Below are positions 49,977-58,753 of a DNA stretch of 64,000 nucleotides, piece by piece. A program made the translations under genes and the position numbers. Location: NCBI GenBank assembly GCA_036275915.1, contig DASUCV010000014.1, positions 53,501-117,500 on the forward strand, in the 5' to 3' direction. Each line of letters starts with the position of its first letter. The stretch's first letter is position 1. Source of the stretch: Candidatus Polarisedimenticolaceae bacterium. Lineage in GTDB: Bacteria > Acidobacteriota > Polarisedimenticolia > Polarisedimenticolales > DASRJG01. The notes under the pieces are model-generated. The model made no database searches. It saw only the letters and a program-made list of their open reading frames with translations, and was not told where the DNA came from.

Positions 49977-52523
49977 CTAGAGAGTCTGGACGGCGACCTT
50001 CTCCACCACGAAGAACTCGATGACGTCGCCTTCCTTGAGGTCGTTGAAGTTCGCGATCCCGATGCCGCACTCGAAGCCGGACTTCACCTCGCTCACATCG
50101 TCCTTGAACCGGCGGAGCGAACCCACGCGGCCGCCGTAGATGACGACGTTGTCGCGGATGAGACGCACCTCGGCGCTGCGCTTGACCGTCCCGTCCGTCA
50201 CCATGCAGCCGGCGATGACGCCGGCCTTCGGCACACGGAAGAGCTGACGGACCTCGGCCTGTCCGAGGACCGTCTCCTTCGTGGTCGGCTCCAAGAGGCC
50301 GATCATCGCCTGCTTGATGTCGTTGACCACGTCGTAGATGACGTTGTAGAGCCGGATCTCGACTTCTTCGTTCCGCGCCAGGTCCGCCGTCGCTCGATCC
50401 GGGCGCACGTTGAAGCCGACGATGATCGCGTTCGATGCGGCGGCGAGGAGGACATCGGCCTGGCTGATCGCGCCGGTCGAGGCGCGGAGGATCCCCACGC
50501 GGATCTTCTCCGAGGGGATCTCGCTGACGGCCTTCTGGAGCGCCTCGAGCGAGCCCTGGACGTCGGCCTTGATGAGGACCGACAGCTCCTTGATCTCGCC
50601 CTCGGCGATTTCTCGAGACAGGCTCTCGAGCGTGCGGCGGGACGATTTCGCGAGGGCGGCGACGCGCTGCTTCTCCTGACGGAGCGCGGCGATCTGCCTC
50701 GCCTTCCATTCGTCGGCGACGCCCTGGAACAGGTCCCCGGCGGTCGGCTCGGACGCGAATCCCATCACCTCGACCGGGGTCGAGGGGCCGGCCTCGTCGA
50801 CGCGCCGGCCGTGCTCGTCGGCCATCGCGCGGACCTTGCCGAAGGCGGAGCCGGCGATGAACGGGTCGCCGACGCGCAGCGTCCCGGACTGGACCAGGAC
50901 CGTCGCGACGATGCCGCGGGCGCGATCGAGCTTCGCCTCGAGCACGACGCCGGTCCCCGGCTTGTCGGCAGCGGCCTTGAGATCCGCGAGATCCGCGACG
51001 AGCAGGATCATCTCGAGGAGCTCCTCGATGCCCTGCCGCTTCTTCGCGGAGATCTCGCAGGCGACGATCTTGCCGCCGTACTCCTCGACGAGCAGGTCGC
51101 GGTCCGCGAGCTGCTGCTTCACACGGTCGGGCCGAGCGTCCGGCTTGTCGACCTTGTTGATCGCGACGACGATCGGGACGCCGGCGGCCTTCGCGTGGTC
51201 GATCGCCTCGACGGTCTGAGGCTTGACGCCGTCGTCCGCCGCGACGACGAGCACGACGATGTCGGTGACGCGCGCGCCGCGGGCGCGCATGAGGGTGAAC
51301 GCCTCGTGACCCGGCGTGTCGAGGAACGTGATCTTGCGCCCGCGCTCCTCGACCTGGTACGCGCCGATGTGCTGCGTGATGCCGCCGTGCTCGCTGCTGA
51401 CGACGTTGGCCTCTCGGATCGCGTCCAGGAGGGAGGTCTTCCCGTGATCGACGTGCCCCATCACCGTGACGACCGGCGGGCGCGCCGAGGTGGGAGCAGC
51501 AACCTGCGCGGTCTCGATACCCGGCAGGGCATCCTGGCGCTGCTCGTCCTCGAAGGTGACGATCGACGCGTCCGAGCCGAATTCCTTGGCGAGATCGATC
51601 GCCATCTGCGGATCGAGCGGCTGATTGATGTTCGCGAAGACGCCCTTCGTCAGCAGCTTCGCGATGACGTCCTTCGACTTGCGGTTGAGCTTCTCCGCCA
51701 GCTCCTTCACCGTCACCGCCTCCGAGAGCTGGATCGTCGCCGGGACCGGCGGCAGATCGGGCTTCGGCTTCGACGGCGGCGGGGGAGCCTCCATGCCCTT
51801 GATGCGGGCGCGCCGCGCCTCGCGATCGGCCGAGGAGGTTGCCCGGCCGGGAGCGGGAGGCCGCGCCGTCGTTGCGGACGGCGGCGGCGTCGTCGTTCGC
51901 GGCGGGGCGGTTCCCGGGCGGGGCGGCTCGAAGCTCCGTGGTGGTCCGAGCGTGGGCCGGCCGACCGGCGGCCGCGCCACGGGCTTCGTGGGAACGAGCT
52001 TCGGAACGAGGCGTTTCGCCGCGAACAAGCGCGGGCGCCTGGGATCTCCGGGCCCGGGGGTTGCCGGCGGATGAGCAGCGGCCGGCGCCGCGACGGCGGC
52101 CGGCGCAACCGCGACAGGAGGGGCGGCAGCGGAGGCAGCGGGCGACGGTTCGGCCTCGCTCGGCGTCTCCACGATCGGCCCGGGAACGCTCGTCTGGGGG
52201 ACCGGCTCGACGGGGGCCGCAGGGGCCTCGGGTAGCGCCTCTGCGGGGGGCGCCTCGACCTGCACCGCCGCCGCGGCCTCGACAACCGGAGCGGGCAGCT
52301 CCGCGGCCGTGACGGGTACGGCAGGTCCCTGCTCTTCGAGCAGGCGCTTCTTCTCGTTCGCGAGCGCGGTCGTGAGCCGCTCCCGCACGAGATGGGCGGT
52401 CGGCTCGTCGATCGAGCTCAGGTCGGAGTGGACGTCCTTTCCGAGACGGTCGAGCAGCTCGAGGATCAGAGCGCTCTGAACCTTGAGCTCCTTCGCCAGC
52501 TGATAGACACGGACACCCGGCAC
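49977..52523 (-). CDS. infB: Translation initiation factor IF-2
   Basis: 848 residues. The N-terminal IF2_N motif (MPGVRVYQLAKELKV) is followed by a long Ala/Pro-rich linker (about 80-230), a second IF2_N-like motif (VTVKELAEKLNRKSK), then the GTPase domain with GHVDHGKTSLL, DTPGHEAF and NKVDKP, and domains II-IV ending in the C1/C2 fMet-tRNA-binding part. IF-2 loads initiator tRNA. The linker is longer and more Pro-rich than in E. coli. It is followed by DUF503 at 3 bases. Confidence 0.96.
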   Translation of the reverse strand: MPGVRVYQLAKELKVQSALILELLDRLGKDVHSDLSSIDEPTAHLVRERLTTALANEKKRLLEEQGPAVPVTAAELPAPVVEAAAAVQVEAPPAEALPEAPAAPVEPVPQTSVPGPIVETPSEAEPSPAASAAAPPVAVAPAAVAAPAAAHPPATPGPGDPRRPRLFAAKRLVPKLVPTKPVARPPVGRPTLGPPRSFEPPRPGTAPPRTTTPPPSATTARPPAPGRATSSADREARRARIKGMEAPPPPSKPKPDLPPVPATIQLSEAVTVKELAEKLNRKSKDVIAKLLTKGVFANINQPLDPQMAIDLAKEFGSDASIVTFEDEQRQDALPGIETAQVAAPTSARPPVVTVMGHVDHGKTSLLDAIREANVVSSEHGGITQHIGAYQVEERGRKITFLDTPGHEAFTLMRARGARVTDIVVLVVAADDGVKPQTVEAIDHAKAAGVPIVVAINKVDKPDARPDRVKQQLADRDLLVEEYGGKIVACEISAKKRQGIEELLEMILLVADLADLKAAADKPGTGVVLEAKLDRARGIVATVLVQSGTLRVGDPFIAGSAFGKVRAMADEHGRRVDEAGPSTPVEVMGFASEPTAGDLFQGVADEWKARQIAALRQEKQRVAALAKSSRRTLESLSREIAEGEIKELSVLIKADVQGSLEALQKAVSEIPSEKIRVGILRASTGAISQADVLLAAASNAIIVGFNVRPDRATADLARNEEVEIRLYNVIYDVVNDIKQAMIGLLEPTTKETVLGQAEVRQLFRVPKAGVIAGCMVTDGTVKRSAEVRLIRDNVVIYGGRVGSLRRFKDDVSEVKSGFECGIGIANFNDLKEGDVIEFFVVEKVAVQTL

Positions 52524-52526
52524 GCT

Positions 52527-53888
52527 TTACTCCTTGGGCGCGTCGCCCTGCTCGGCGGGCGCATCACCGGCCGCGACCGCTCCCTCGGGCGACTCCTCGG
52601 CGGGCGTCTCGGCGTCGCGCGCATCGAGCGCCTGCTCGGCGGCGTCGTGGATCTCGATCGCTTCGTCTTCGCTGATCCCTTCGATCGAAGTGAGGTCTTC
52701 CAGCGAGGCCAGGCAGATCTCCTCGATACTCCGGAAACCGGCGTCGAGGAGACGGGCGACGGTGGACTGCGAGATGCCCGGCAAGCTCGACAGCTCGCGG
52801 CTCGCCTGCGCCATGCGCTCCATCTCGGCCTCGATCTCGGCCTTCTTTTCGGCCTCGCTCTTGATGTCGAGCTTCCAGCCGACGAGTTTGGAGGCCAGAC
52901 GCACGTTCTGCCCGCGCTTGCCGATCGCGAGCGAGAGCTGGTCCTCGGAGACGATGACTTCCATCTCGCGGGCTTCGTAATCGCGCGCCGAGACGCGGTT
53001 GATGACCGCGGGGTTCAACGCGTGGCGAACGTAGCCGGATGGATCTTCGTCGTACTGGACGATGTCGATCTTCTCGCCGCGAAGCTCGCGGATGACCGCC
53101 TGCACCCTGGACCCTTTCATCCCCACGCACGCGCCGACCGGATCGACGTCGCGATCCTTGGAGCGCACGGCGATCTTGGTGCGCTCGCCCGCGTCTCGGG
53201 CGACGCTCTGGATGATGACGGTCCCGTCGTAGATCTCGGGAACCTCCATCTCGAAGAGCTTCTTCACGAGGAGCTCGCTCGCGCGTGAAAGGGTGAGCTG
53301 CGGACCCTTTCCGAGGCGCTCGACGTTGACGAGCACGGCGCGGACGCGGTCGCCCGGGTTGTAGTGCTCCGCTCGCGATTGCTCGCGGCGGGGGATGATC
53401 CCTTCCGTGCGACCGAGGTCGAGGATCATGTCGCCGCGATCGAAGCGCTTCACCTGGCCGGTGAGCAGCTCGCCGATGCGGTCGCCGTACTCGCGCCAGA
53501 CGATCTCGCGCTCGGCTTCCTTGACCTTCTGGTAGATGACCTGCTTCGCCGCCTGCGCCGCGATGCGCGTGAGCGGGACGTCGACGGCCTCTTTCGCCGT
53601 CTCGATGACCATCCCGAGCTCGGCGTCCTCGCGGATCTCGCGCGCCTCCTCGAGGGTGATCTCGGTGTGCGGGTCCATGAGCTCGTCTTCGGTGACGACC
53701 GTCTGCTTCGAGAAGACGCTGAAGCGGCCGGTCTCGCGGTCGAACCGTGCGCCGAAGTCTTCCTTGCTGCGGAGGTACTTCCGCGAAGCCGCGGCATAGG
53801 CCTCTTCGACCGCCTGAATAATGACGTCCGGGTCGATGCCCTTCTCCCGGCCGATCATCTCGATCGTTTGATAAAGCTCGCTACTCAT
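52527..53888 (-). CDS. nusA: Transcription termination/antitermination factor NusA
   Basis: 453 residues from the ATG at 53888, with GGGAG upstream; longer in-frame starts add unconserved residues. Domains: N-terminal polymerase-binding domain (1-125), S1 (TGQVKRFDRGDMILDLG), KH1 (GACVGMKGSRVQAV), KH2 (AIGKRGQNVRLASKL), and C-terminal HhH-like repeats (LPGISQSTVARLLDAGF, TSIEGISEDEAIEIH). It lies 3 bases from infB. In E. coli NusA controls its own operon at leader terminators, relevant to the hairpin at 54513-54539. Confidence 0.96.
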   Translation of the reverse strand: MSSELYQTIEMIGREKGIDPDVIIQAVEEAYAAASRKYLRSKEDFGARFDRETGRFSVFSKQTVVTEDELMDPHTEITLEEAREIREDAELGMVIETAKEAVDVPLTRIAAQAAKQVIYQKVKEAEREIVWREYGDRIGELLTGQVKRFDRGDMILDLGRTEGIIPRREQSRAEHYNPGDRVRAVLVNVERLGKGPQLTLSRASELLVKKLFEMEVPEIYDGTVIIQSVARDAGERTKIAVRSKDRDVDPVGACVGMKGSRVQAVIRELRGEKIDIVQYDEDPSGYVRHALNPAVINRVSARDYEAREMEVIVSEDQLSLAIGKRGQNVRLASKLVGWKLDIKSEAEKKAEIEAEMERMAQASRELSSLPGISQSTVARLLDAGFRSIEEICLASLEDLTSIEGISEDEAIEIHDAAEQALDARDAETPAEESPEGAVAAGDAPAEQGDAPKE

Positions 53889-53979
53889 GGATCGCGCACT
53901 CCCTTCGAAGCGACCTCGGGACGCACCCCTCCGACGACCGGTGCACCCGAGGTTCACGAATGCCCGTTGGGACCGAGGG

Positions 53980-53985
53980 ACTATA
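53980..53985 (-). promoter_or_regulatory. Candidate internal -10 box (TATAGT) of nusA
   Basis: TATAGT on the minus strand (seen as ACTATA on the plus strand) lies 12 bases after the rimP stop and about 92 bases before the nusA ATG. It would start an internal transcript for nusA-infB with a long leader. Confidence 0.35.
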
Positions 53986-53996
53986 GCATGCACCGG

Positions 53997-54497
53997 TCAT
54001 CGGTCGCGGCGCCTCGAACCCGAGGAGCTAACTTCCTGTTTCATCAACACGATGTGAGCCCGCGACAAGCGCCGTTCGTCGCCCGCGGAGACGATGCGAA
54101 CGGCCCCATCGGCATCGAGGCCCGCGAGAACGCCGTGCAGCTCCTCGAATCGCCCGGCGTCATCTCGAAGCTCGGCGCGGACGGCCCGGCCGGTATTCCT
54201 CCGGATGTCGTCGTCGGAGCGGATCGGGCGGTCGATGCCGGGAGACGAGACTTGAAGCTCGTACGCTTGCTCGAGCCCGGGGAGGGTGTCGATCCGCGCG
54301 TCGAGGGCGCGGCTGAAGGCCTCGCAATCGCGAAGCCCGACGCCTTCGGGACCCGCGCGATCGAGGTCGATCCGGAGGTGCGAGTGCCGCCCTTGATCGT
54401 GGAATACGAACTCGACGACCTCGAGGCCCAACGTCGAAGCCGTCTCGCGGGCGGCGGCTTCCGCTTGAGCGATCGCGCGTCGCTTCGTCTCGTTCAT
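53997..54497 (-). CDS. rimP: Ribosome maturation factor RimP
   Basis: 166 residues from the ATG at 54497 (AAGGGG site before it). RimP helps 30S maturation. The N-terminal LGLEVVEFVFHDQGRHSHLRIDLDR and ELQVSSPGIDRPI segments and the short Sm-like C-terminal part are present. It heads the ribosome/transcription operon, as expected. The 70 bases upstream carry a terminator-like hairpin and a -10-like box. Confidence 0.94.
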   Translation of the reverse strand: MNETKRRAIAQAEAAARETASTLGLEVVEFVFHDQGRHSHLRIDLDRAGPEGVGLRDCEAFSRALDARIDTLPGLEQAYELQVSSPGIDRPIRSDDDIRRNTGRAVRAELRDDAGRFEELHGVLAGLDADGAVRIVSAGDERRLSRAHIVLMKQEVSSSGSRRRDR

Positions 54498-54512
54498 CGT
54501 GCCCCTTGAAAT

Positions 54513-54539
54513 AAAAAAGGTGGGCTTGCGCCCACCTTT
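54513..54539 (-). terminator. Intrinsic terminator or attenuator upstream of rimP
   Basis: On the minus strand AAAGGTGGGC, GCAA loop, GCCCACCTTT form a perfect ten-base-pair stem (54539-54516), continuing into TTTTTT and ATTT. It stands between the phosphodiesterase gene (stop 54568) and rimP. Because a TAGAAT box lies between that stop and the stem, the same hairpin may act as an attenuator in the rimP operon leader rather than only as a terminator. Confidence 0.8.
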
Positions 54540-54556
54540 CGGCGAAACACGGCGAC

Positions 54557-54562
54557 ATTCTA
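54557..54562 (-). promoter_or_regulatory. Candidate -10 box (TAGAAT) of rimP operon
   Basis: TAGAAT on the minus strand lies five bases past the stop of the upstream gene and just before the ten-base-pair terminator stem. A transcript from here would begin with the hairpin. No -35 hexamer is clear. Confidence 0.35.
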
Positions 54563-54567
54563 GCGCG

Positions 54568-57420
54568 TCAGCGCCTCAGGCGCTCCCGAATGCTGGCGAG
54601 AGCCGGGCTTCCAGGGAATCGGGCGTCAGCGGCATTCAGAACGCGCACTGCTTCTGCCGACCGGCCGGCGCGCGCCAACGCCAACGCTTCCCCGATGTCC
54701 GCTCCGGGGCCCGGGAGCCCACGCTTCCGCGCCTCCCGAAAGGCTCGAACGGCGAGGTCGGCGTCGCCGAGCCGGTCCCATGCCGCCCCGACGGCCATCC
54801 ACGCTTCGGCGTCGCTGGGCGCGACGCGATCCGTCCACGCCAGTGCGCGGCGTGCGTCGTCCGGACGACCGCTCGCCGCGAGCGCGGATGCAAGGTGCCC
54901 GATGTAGAGACCCTCGTCCGGTTGCAAGGCGTTCGCCTTTCCGAACCTCTCCACCGCGTCCGCGTAGTCCGCGCGTCCCATCGAGATCTGCCCGGCCATG
55001 TCCCAGTAGGCGTCGACCTTCGGATGGGCGGCCACGGTTTTGAGAAGAAAAGGCTCGAGGTCGAACGGCTGCCCGGCCGCGGCGTCGAGCCGGCTCAGCC
55101 GCTGCGCGATCGTGACCGTCAAGGGATCGGACTCGAGCGACTGTCGGTAGGCGCGGCGCGCGCCGTCGGCGTCGCCCGACGCCTCGAGCACGCGTCCCTG
55201 CGCCGCGACGCGGACGCCAGGCGTCATGCGAGCGGACCATGTCTCGAGCGAGCGCTTGGCCGCATCGAGGTCGCCGTGGAGGAGATTGAGGTCGACGATC
55301 CACAGGAGGCTCGACGGATCCATCTGATCCGGGACACGCCTCCATCCTTCCTCGAGACCCGCGATCGCTTCGGCGTAGCGGCCCTGCTTGGCGCGGACCT
55401 GACTGAGCATCTCGTAGGTCTTGCCCCGCTGCGATCGCTCGTTGGCGGCGAGGAGCTCCGATTCCGCTTCGGCGAGCCGGCCTTGGTCGATGTAGAGGAC
55501 GGCGAGGTTCCGGTGGTAGAAGTACTGCGTCTCGGAGGCGACCGGTGCTGTGGGCGCCGGCGTTGTGCTCGTCGCCGCCTGGGGCTCGTCATCGGCGCCG
55601 CCGACGTAGCCCAGCGCCTTCAAGTTCGCGAGCATCTCGTGCATCGCCGCGGGGTCCGCGACCGATGCCGTCGCGTGCTCGAGTCGCGGCCCGACGAGCT
55701 CATAGCTCCGAAGGTGCTCGGCGGGGCGCCGCGCCAGGACCGAAGGCTCGAAGGCGTTGGTCAACAGCCGTCCGGGCATGTCGCTCGCGAGCGGCAAGCC
55801 GCTGAGATAGAGAAGCGTCGGAGTGACGTCGTAGACGCTGGCGGGGGGAATCTTGCCGGCCCGGATCCCCGGTCCGGCGAGCGCGAGCATCCCCCAGTCG
55901 CGGTGCCATTCTTCGGGCTGGCCCTTCGTCGACGGCGGGAAGTTCGGACGATCGTCGCCGGTCCGGAATCCGTGGTCGGAGAGCACCACAACGACGGCCT
56001 CCCGCCCCGCCGCGTCGAGAGTCTCTCCGAGCAGAGCGTCCTGATACTCGTAGAAGCGGGTGACCGCATTCTGAAACCGCTCGAAATCGGGCTGGGAGAC
56101 GATCGTCATCTTGGGAGGCAGGTAGTGCTGGAACCCGTGTCCCATCATGTCGATCCCTTCGAAGTACACCGCCACGAATGGAGATCCCGCCCGTAGCTGC
56201 TCGAGCTCAATCCCGTGATAGCTGCGCGTTACGGCGAGGACGTGCATGACGAACGCCACCGGACTCGCAGGCTGCCCGCTGTCCTTGCCCTTGGCGTCGC
56301 GGCTTGCGGCGATCTCGGCCTGCGCGGCGCGATAGTCTTCGGGGGTGGCGGGAATGATGCGTGTGACGTCGTCGAGACCGATCTGGCTCGGAGTCACGAG
56401 CACGGCCGCAGGGTGGGGGAGGCCTCCCGCCGGGCTCACGAGTCCCGCGAGCGCCACCGCTTCATCCGGCGATTTGCTGCCCAGGGCGGCGCCGAGATAG
56501 TCGCTGACGATGAGCCCCCGCGCAGGCTCGGCGGGGAAGCTCGCCCACCAGCCGATCCACGTCGACGACCGCTGGAAATCCGTGAAGATGTTCCACAACG
56601 CCTTCACGCGGCGAAAGTCGCTCGTGATCGGTCGACGCTGCTTCCCACCCGCGTCGCGGACCAGGAAGTCGGCGATGCCGTGTTCCGTCGGCGGCTTCCC
56701 CGTTGCGACTGTCGTCCAGATGAGCGGCGAGAACATCGGATCGTACGAGCGCAGGTCGGCGCTCGCGCCGTCGCGCACGAGACGCGCCAGGTTGGGCATC
56801 CGTCCCGCGGCCATCAACGGGCGGGCGATGTTCCAGTCCGCTCCATCCCATCCGACGACGACGATGCGCGCCACCGCCGGTCGCATGAGGCGCCTTGCTT
56901 CGTCGGTGCGTGTCCGGCGCACCAGTTCGTCGCCGAGGTGGCTCGTAAAACGAAGCTGCACCACATGGACGCCCGCGGATTCGAGCGCGGCGCGCAGCGG
57001 CGCCTCCGTCGTCTCGCGGCTCGAGAGCAGAGTCTCCGTGTCGGTCCGCCGTCCGACTTCCTCGAGTACGTGTCCCGCCAGGGCTCCGACGGCATCGACC
57101 CACCCCTTGCTCCGGGCGTCGTCGGCGAGCTGCAGCGCGATCGCGTCGGCGAGCGTGTAGCTCAGCTCGAGCGAGAACTCGAGCCGGCTTCCCTCTCTTG
57201 TGGTCCACGGAACCGACTCGACGGCGACGGACCCCGGGTCGTCGAGCAAGGGGCGCGGCGCCAACGGAGCGTGAAGGGCGAGCCGGTGAGACACGACCCG
57301 CGTTCCCTCGAGGACGACCTTGCCGTGCGGGACGTGTTGGACGGACACGAGCGCGAGCAGGAGAGCGGTCCCGAGGCCGAAAGCGACGGCGATCGAGCGT
57401 CCGAGGAGCCGTCGCGTCAT
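54568..57420 (-). CDS. Membrane-anchored phosphodiesterase/alkaline phosphatase-superfamily protein with SPFH-like and TPR parts
   Basis: 950 residues. An N-terminal hydrophobic anchor (about 10-27) is followed by a domain (30-190) that looks SPFH/band-7-like (VPHGKVVLEGTRVV, SRLEFSLELSYTLADAIAL, LRAALESAGVHVVQLRF). The catalytic domain resembles nucleotide pyrophosphatase/phosphodiesterases: VVGWDGADW (metal Asp), SPLIWTTVATGK (nucleophile Thr), MMGHGFQHY and LSDHGF. The C-terminal 350 residues are TPRs (YFYHRNLAVLYIDQG..., LGYVGG before them). The combination is unusual. It probably hydrolyses a phosphodiester or transfers a phospho-head group in the periplasm. A TAGAAT box sits six bases before the ATG. 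Confidence 0.78.
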   Translation of the reverse strand: MTRRLLGRSIAVAFGLGTALLLALVSVQHVPHGKVVLEGTRVVSHRLALHAPLAPRPLLDDPGSVAVESVPWTTREGSRLEFSLELSYTLADAIALQLADDARSKGWVDAVGALAGHVLEEVGRRTDTETLLSSRETTEAPLRAALESAGVHVVQLRFTSHLGDELVRRTRTDEARRLMRPAVARIVVVGWDGADWNIARPLMAAGRMPNLARLVRDGASADLRSYDPMFSPLIWTTVATGKPPTEHGIADFLVRDAGGKQRRPITSDFRRVKALWNIFTDFQRSSTWIGWWASFPAEPARGLIVSDYLGAALGSKSPDEAVALAGLVSPAGGLPHPAAVLVTPSQIGLDDVTRIIPATPEDYRAAQAEIAASRDAKGKDSGQPASPVAFVMHVLAVTRSYHGIELEQLRAGSPFVAVYFEGIDMMGHGFQHYLPPKMTIVSQPDFERFQNAVTRFYEYQDALLGETLDAAGREAVVVVLSDHGFRTGDDRPNFPPSTKGQPEEWHRDWGMLALAGPGIRAGKIPPASVYDVTPTLLYLSGLPLASDMPGRLLTNAFEPSVLARRPAEHLRSYELVGPRLEHATASVADPAAMHEMLANLKALGYVGGADDEPQAATSTTPAPTAPVASETQYFYHRNLAVLYIDQGRLAEAESELLAANERSQRGKTYEMLSQVRAKQGRYAEAIAGLEEGWRRVPDQMDPSSLLWIVDLNLLHGDLDAAKRSLETWSARMTPGVRVAAQGRVLEASGDADGARRAYRQSLESDPLTVTIAQRLSRLDAAAGQPFDLEPFLLKTVAAHPKVDAYWDMAGQISMGRADYADAVERFGKANALQPDEGLYIGHLASALAASGRPDDARRALAWTDRVAPSDAEAWMAVGAAWDRLGDADLAVRAFREARKRGLPGPGADIGEALALARAGRSAEAVRVLNAADARFPGSPALASIRERLRR

Positions 57421-57426
57421 GCAGCG

Positions 57427-57432
57427 ATTCTA
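57427..57432 (-). promoter_or_regulatory. Candidate -10 box (TAGAAT) of phosphodiesterase gene
   Basis: TAGAAT on the minus strand ends six bases before the ATG at 57420 and no ribosome site intervenes. It is a clear leaderless arrangement. Confidence 0.45.
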
Positions 57433-57469
57433 TCCCGTGGTGCGATGGCGTCGCCGGGCGCCGCCGGAC

Positions 57470-57475
57470 TAGAAT
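57470..57475 (+). promoter_or_regulatory. Candidate -10 box (TAGAAT) of carboxypeptidase-regulatory/TPR gene
   Basis: TAGAAT ends 36 bases before the ATG at 57512; the GGAGG ribosome site lies between at 57501-57505. It would give a leader of about 30 bases. Confidence 0.4.
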
Positions 57476-57511
57476 CCGCGACAGGCTGAAGTGACCCATC
57501 GGAGGATCTCG

Positions 57512-58753
57512 ATGAGAATCGCGCTGAATCGAACGATCGCTACCCTCGCGTTCGCGTTGTCGCTGTCCGCGACGGCCGCGCTCGCCCAGCAGGCGAAGAT
57601 GTACGGCAGCGTCGTGGACGATCAGGGGCAGCCGGTCGTCGGCGCGAAGGTCGTTCTCAACCCGACCGAGCAAGGATCCCACCTCGAGGTCGTGACCAAG
57701 GGAAAGAAGGCGTCGTTCCTCTTCGGCATCGTCCGAGCCGGCACGTACACGATCGACGTCCAGGCACCGGGGCTCGTGCTCGTGAGCATGGATGCGAAGG
57801 CCACGACGAAGGACAAGAAAGAGCCCGAGTGGACGAAGAACGGCAAGGTTCGGACCGATCAACCTCCGCAGCTCAAGATCGAGGACGGGATGGAGATCAC
57901 CTGCGATCTCGTCGTCGGTCACGCCGCCCAGGTCGCAACCGCCGGCGGCGGCACGACGATGGCGACGCCCGACCAAGCGCTCACGATGCTGACGCAACAG
58001 GTGCAGAAGGGCGATTGCGCGGGGGCGCTGCCCCAGCTCGAAAAGTTCGCGACGGACAATCCCACCTCCGGACGCGCGTACTACCTCGCCGGCTATTGCG
58101 ATGCGGTCATGGAGAAGGACGACGCCGCGCTCGTCGCCCTCACGAAAGCGCAGGAGCTCGAGCCGGCGTTCGCGGGCACGCAGACGCTCATCGGCAAGAT
58201 CTACGCGAGGACGAATCGCCTCCCGGAGGCGGAGACGGCGTTCAAGAAAGAGCTCGAGAACACGTCCGCGCCGGCTGAGGTCCAGACGGACGCGCTTCTC
58301 AGCCTCGGCGCGGTCCAGCGAGACCAGAAGAAGGACCAAGACGCCATCGCGTCGTTCGAGAAGGTGAAGACCCTCGCACCGACGCGTCCGGAGTCCTACA
58401 TCGAGCTCTCGGCGCTGTACGCAAAGGTCGGTCAGACGGACAAGGCGGCGGCGGTTCTCGAGGAGGCGAAGCAGGTCGGCGCCGACGATCCCGTCGCCCT
58501 CCTCAACGTCGGAATCTCGTACTACAACAAGAAGGATTTCGAGCACGCGGAGCAGATGTTCAAGCGCGTGACCGAGAGCAAGGCGACGAATCCGGATCTC
58601 TCGATGGCCTACGGACTGCTCGGCAATTTGCAGTTGCGCAAAGGCAAGACCGACGACGCCGTGGCGGCCTTCAAGAAGTGCATCGAGCTCGATCCCAACG
58701 GGAAGCTGGCGAAGGAATCCGAGGAGACCCTCAAGGCGCTGAAGAAGAAGTAG
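57512..58753 (+). CDS. Secreted carboxypeptidase-regulatory-like/TPR protein
   Basis: 413 residues from the ATG at 57512 (GGAGG seven bases before). Signal peptide (1-26, ending ALAQQ). Residues 30-110 form a carboxypeptidase-regulatory (CarboxypepD_reg) beta sandwich (KMYGSVVDDQGQPVVGAKVVLN). The C-terminal two thirds are TPR or Sel1-like repeats (for example SLGAVQRDQKKDQDAIASFEKV and LGNLQLRKGKTDDAVAAFKKC). The gene ends 23 bases inside the convergent VWFA-like gene. It shares the regulatory domain type with the Oar-like receptor and may be a periplasmic partner; this is inferred from location only. Confidence 0.82.
   Translation: MRIALNRTIATLAFALSLSATAALAQQAKMYGSVVDDQGQPVVGAKVVLNPTEQGSHLEVVTKGKKASFLFGIVRAGTYTIDVQAPGLVLVSMDAKATTKDKKEPEWTKNGKVRTDQPPQLKIEDGMEITCDLVVGHAAQVATAGGGTTMATPDQALTMLTQQVQKGDCAGALPQLEKFATDNPTSGRAYYLAGYCDAVMEKDDAALVALTKAQELEPAFAGTQTLIGKIYARTNRLPEAETAFKKELENTSAPAEVQTDALLSLGAVQRDQKKDQDAIASFEKVKTLAPTRPESYIELSALYAKVGQTDKAAAVLEEAKQVGADDPVALLNVGISYYNKKDFEHAEQMFKRVTESKATNPDLSMAYGLLGNLQLRKGKTDDAVAAFKKCIELDPNGKLAKESEETLKALKKK

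Noticed and set aside
49719..52235. Plus-strand open frame opposite infB
   Set aside because: Antisense to IF-2 with all GTPase motifs; no domain, no start context.
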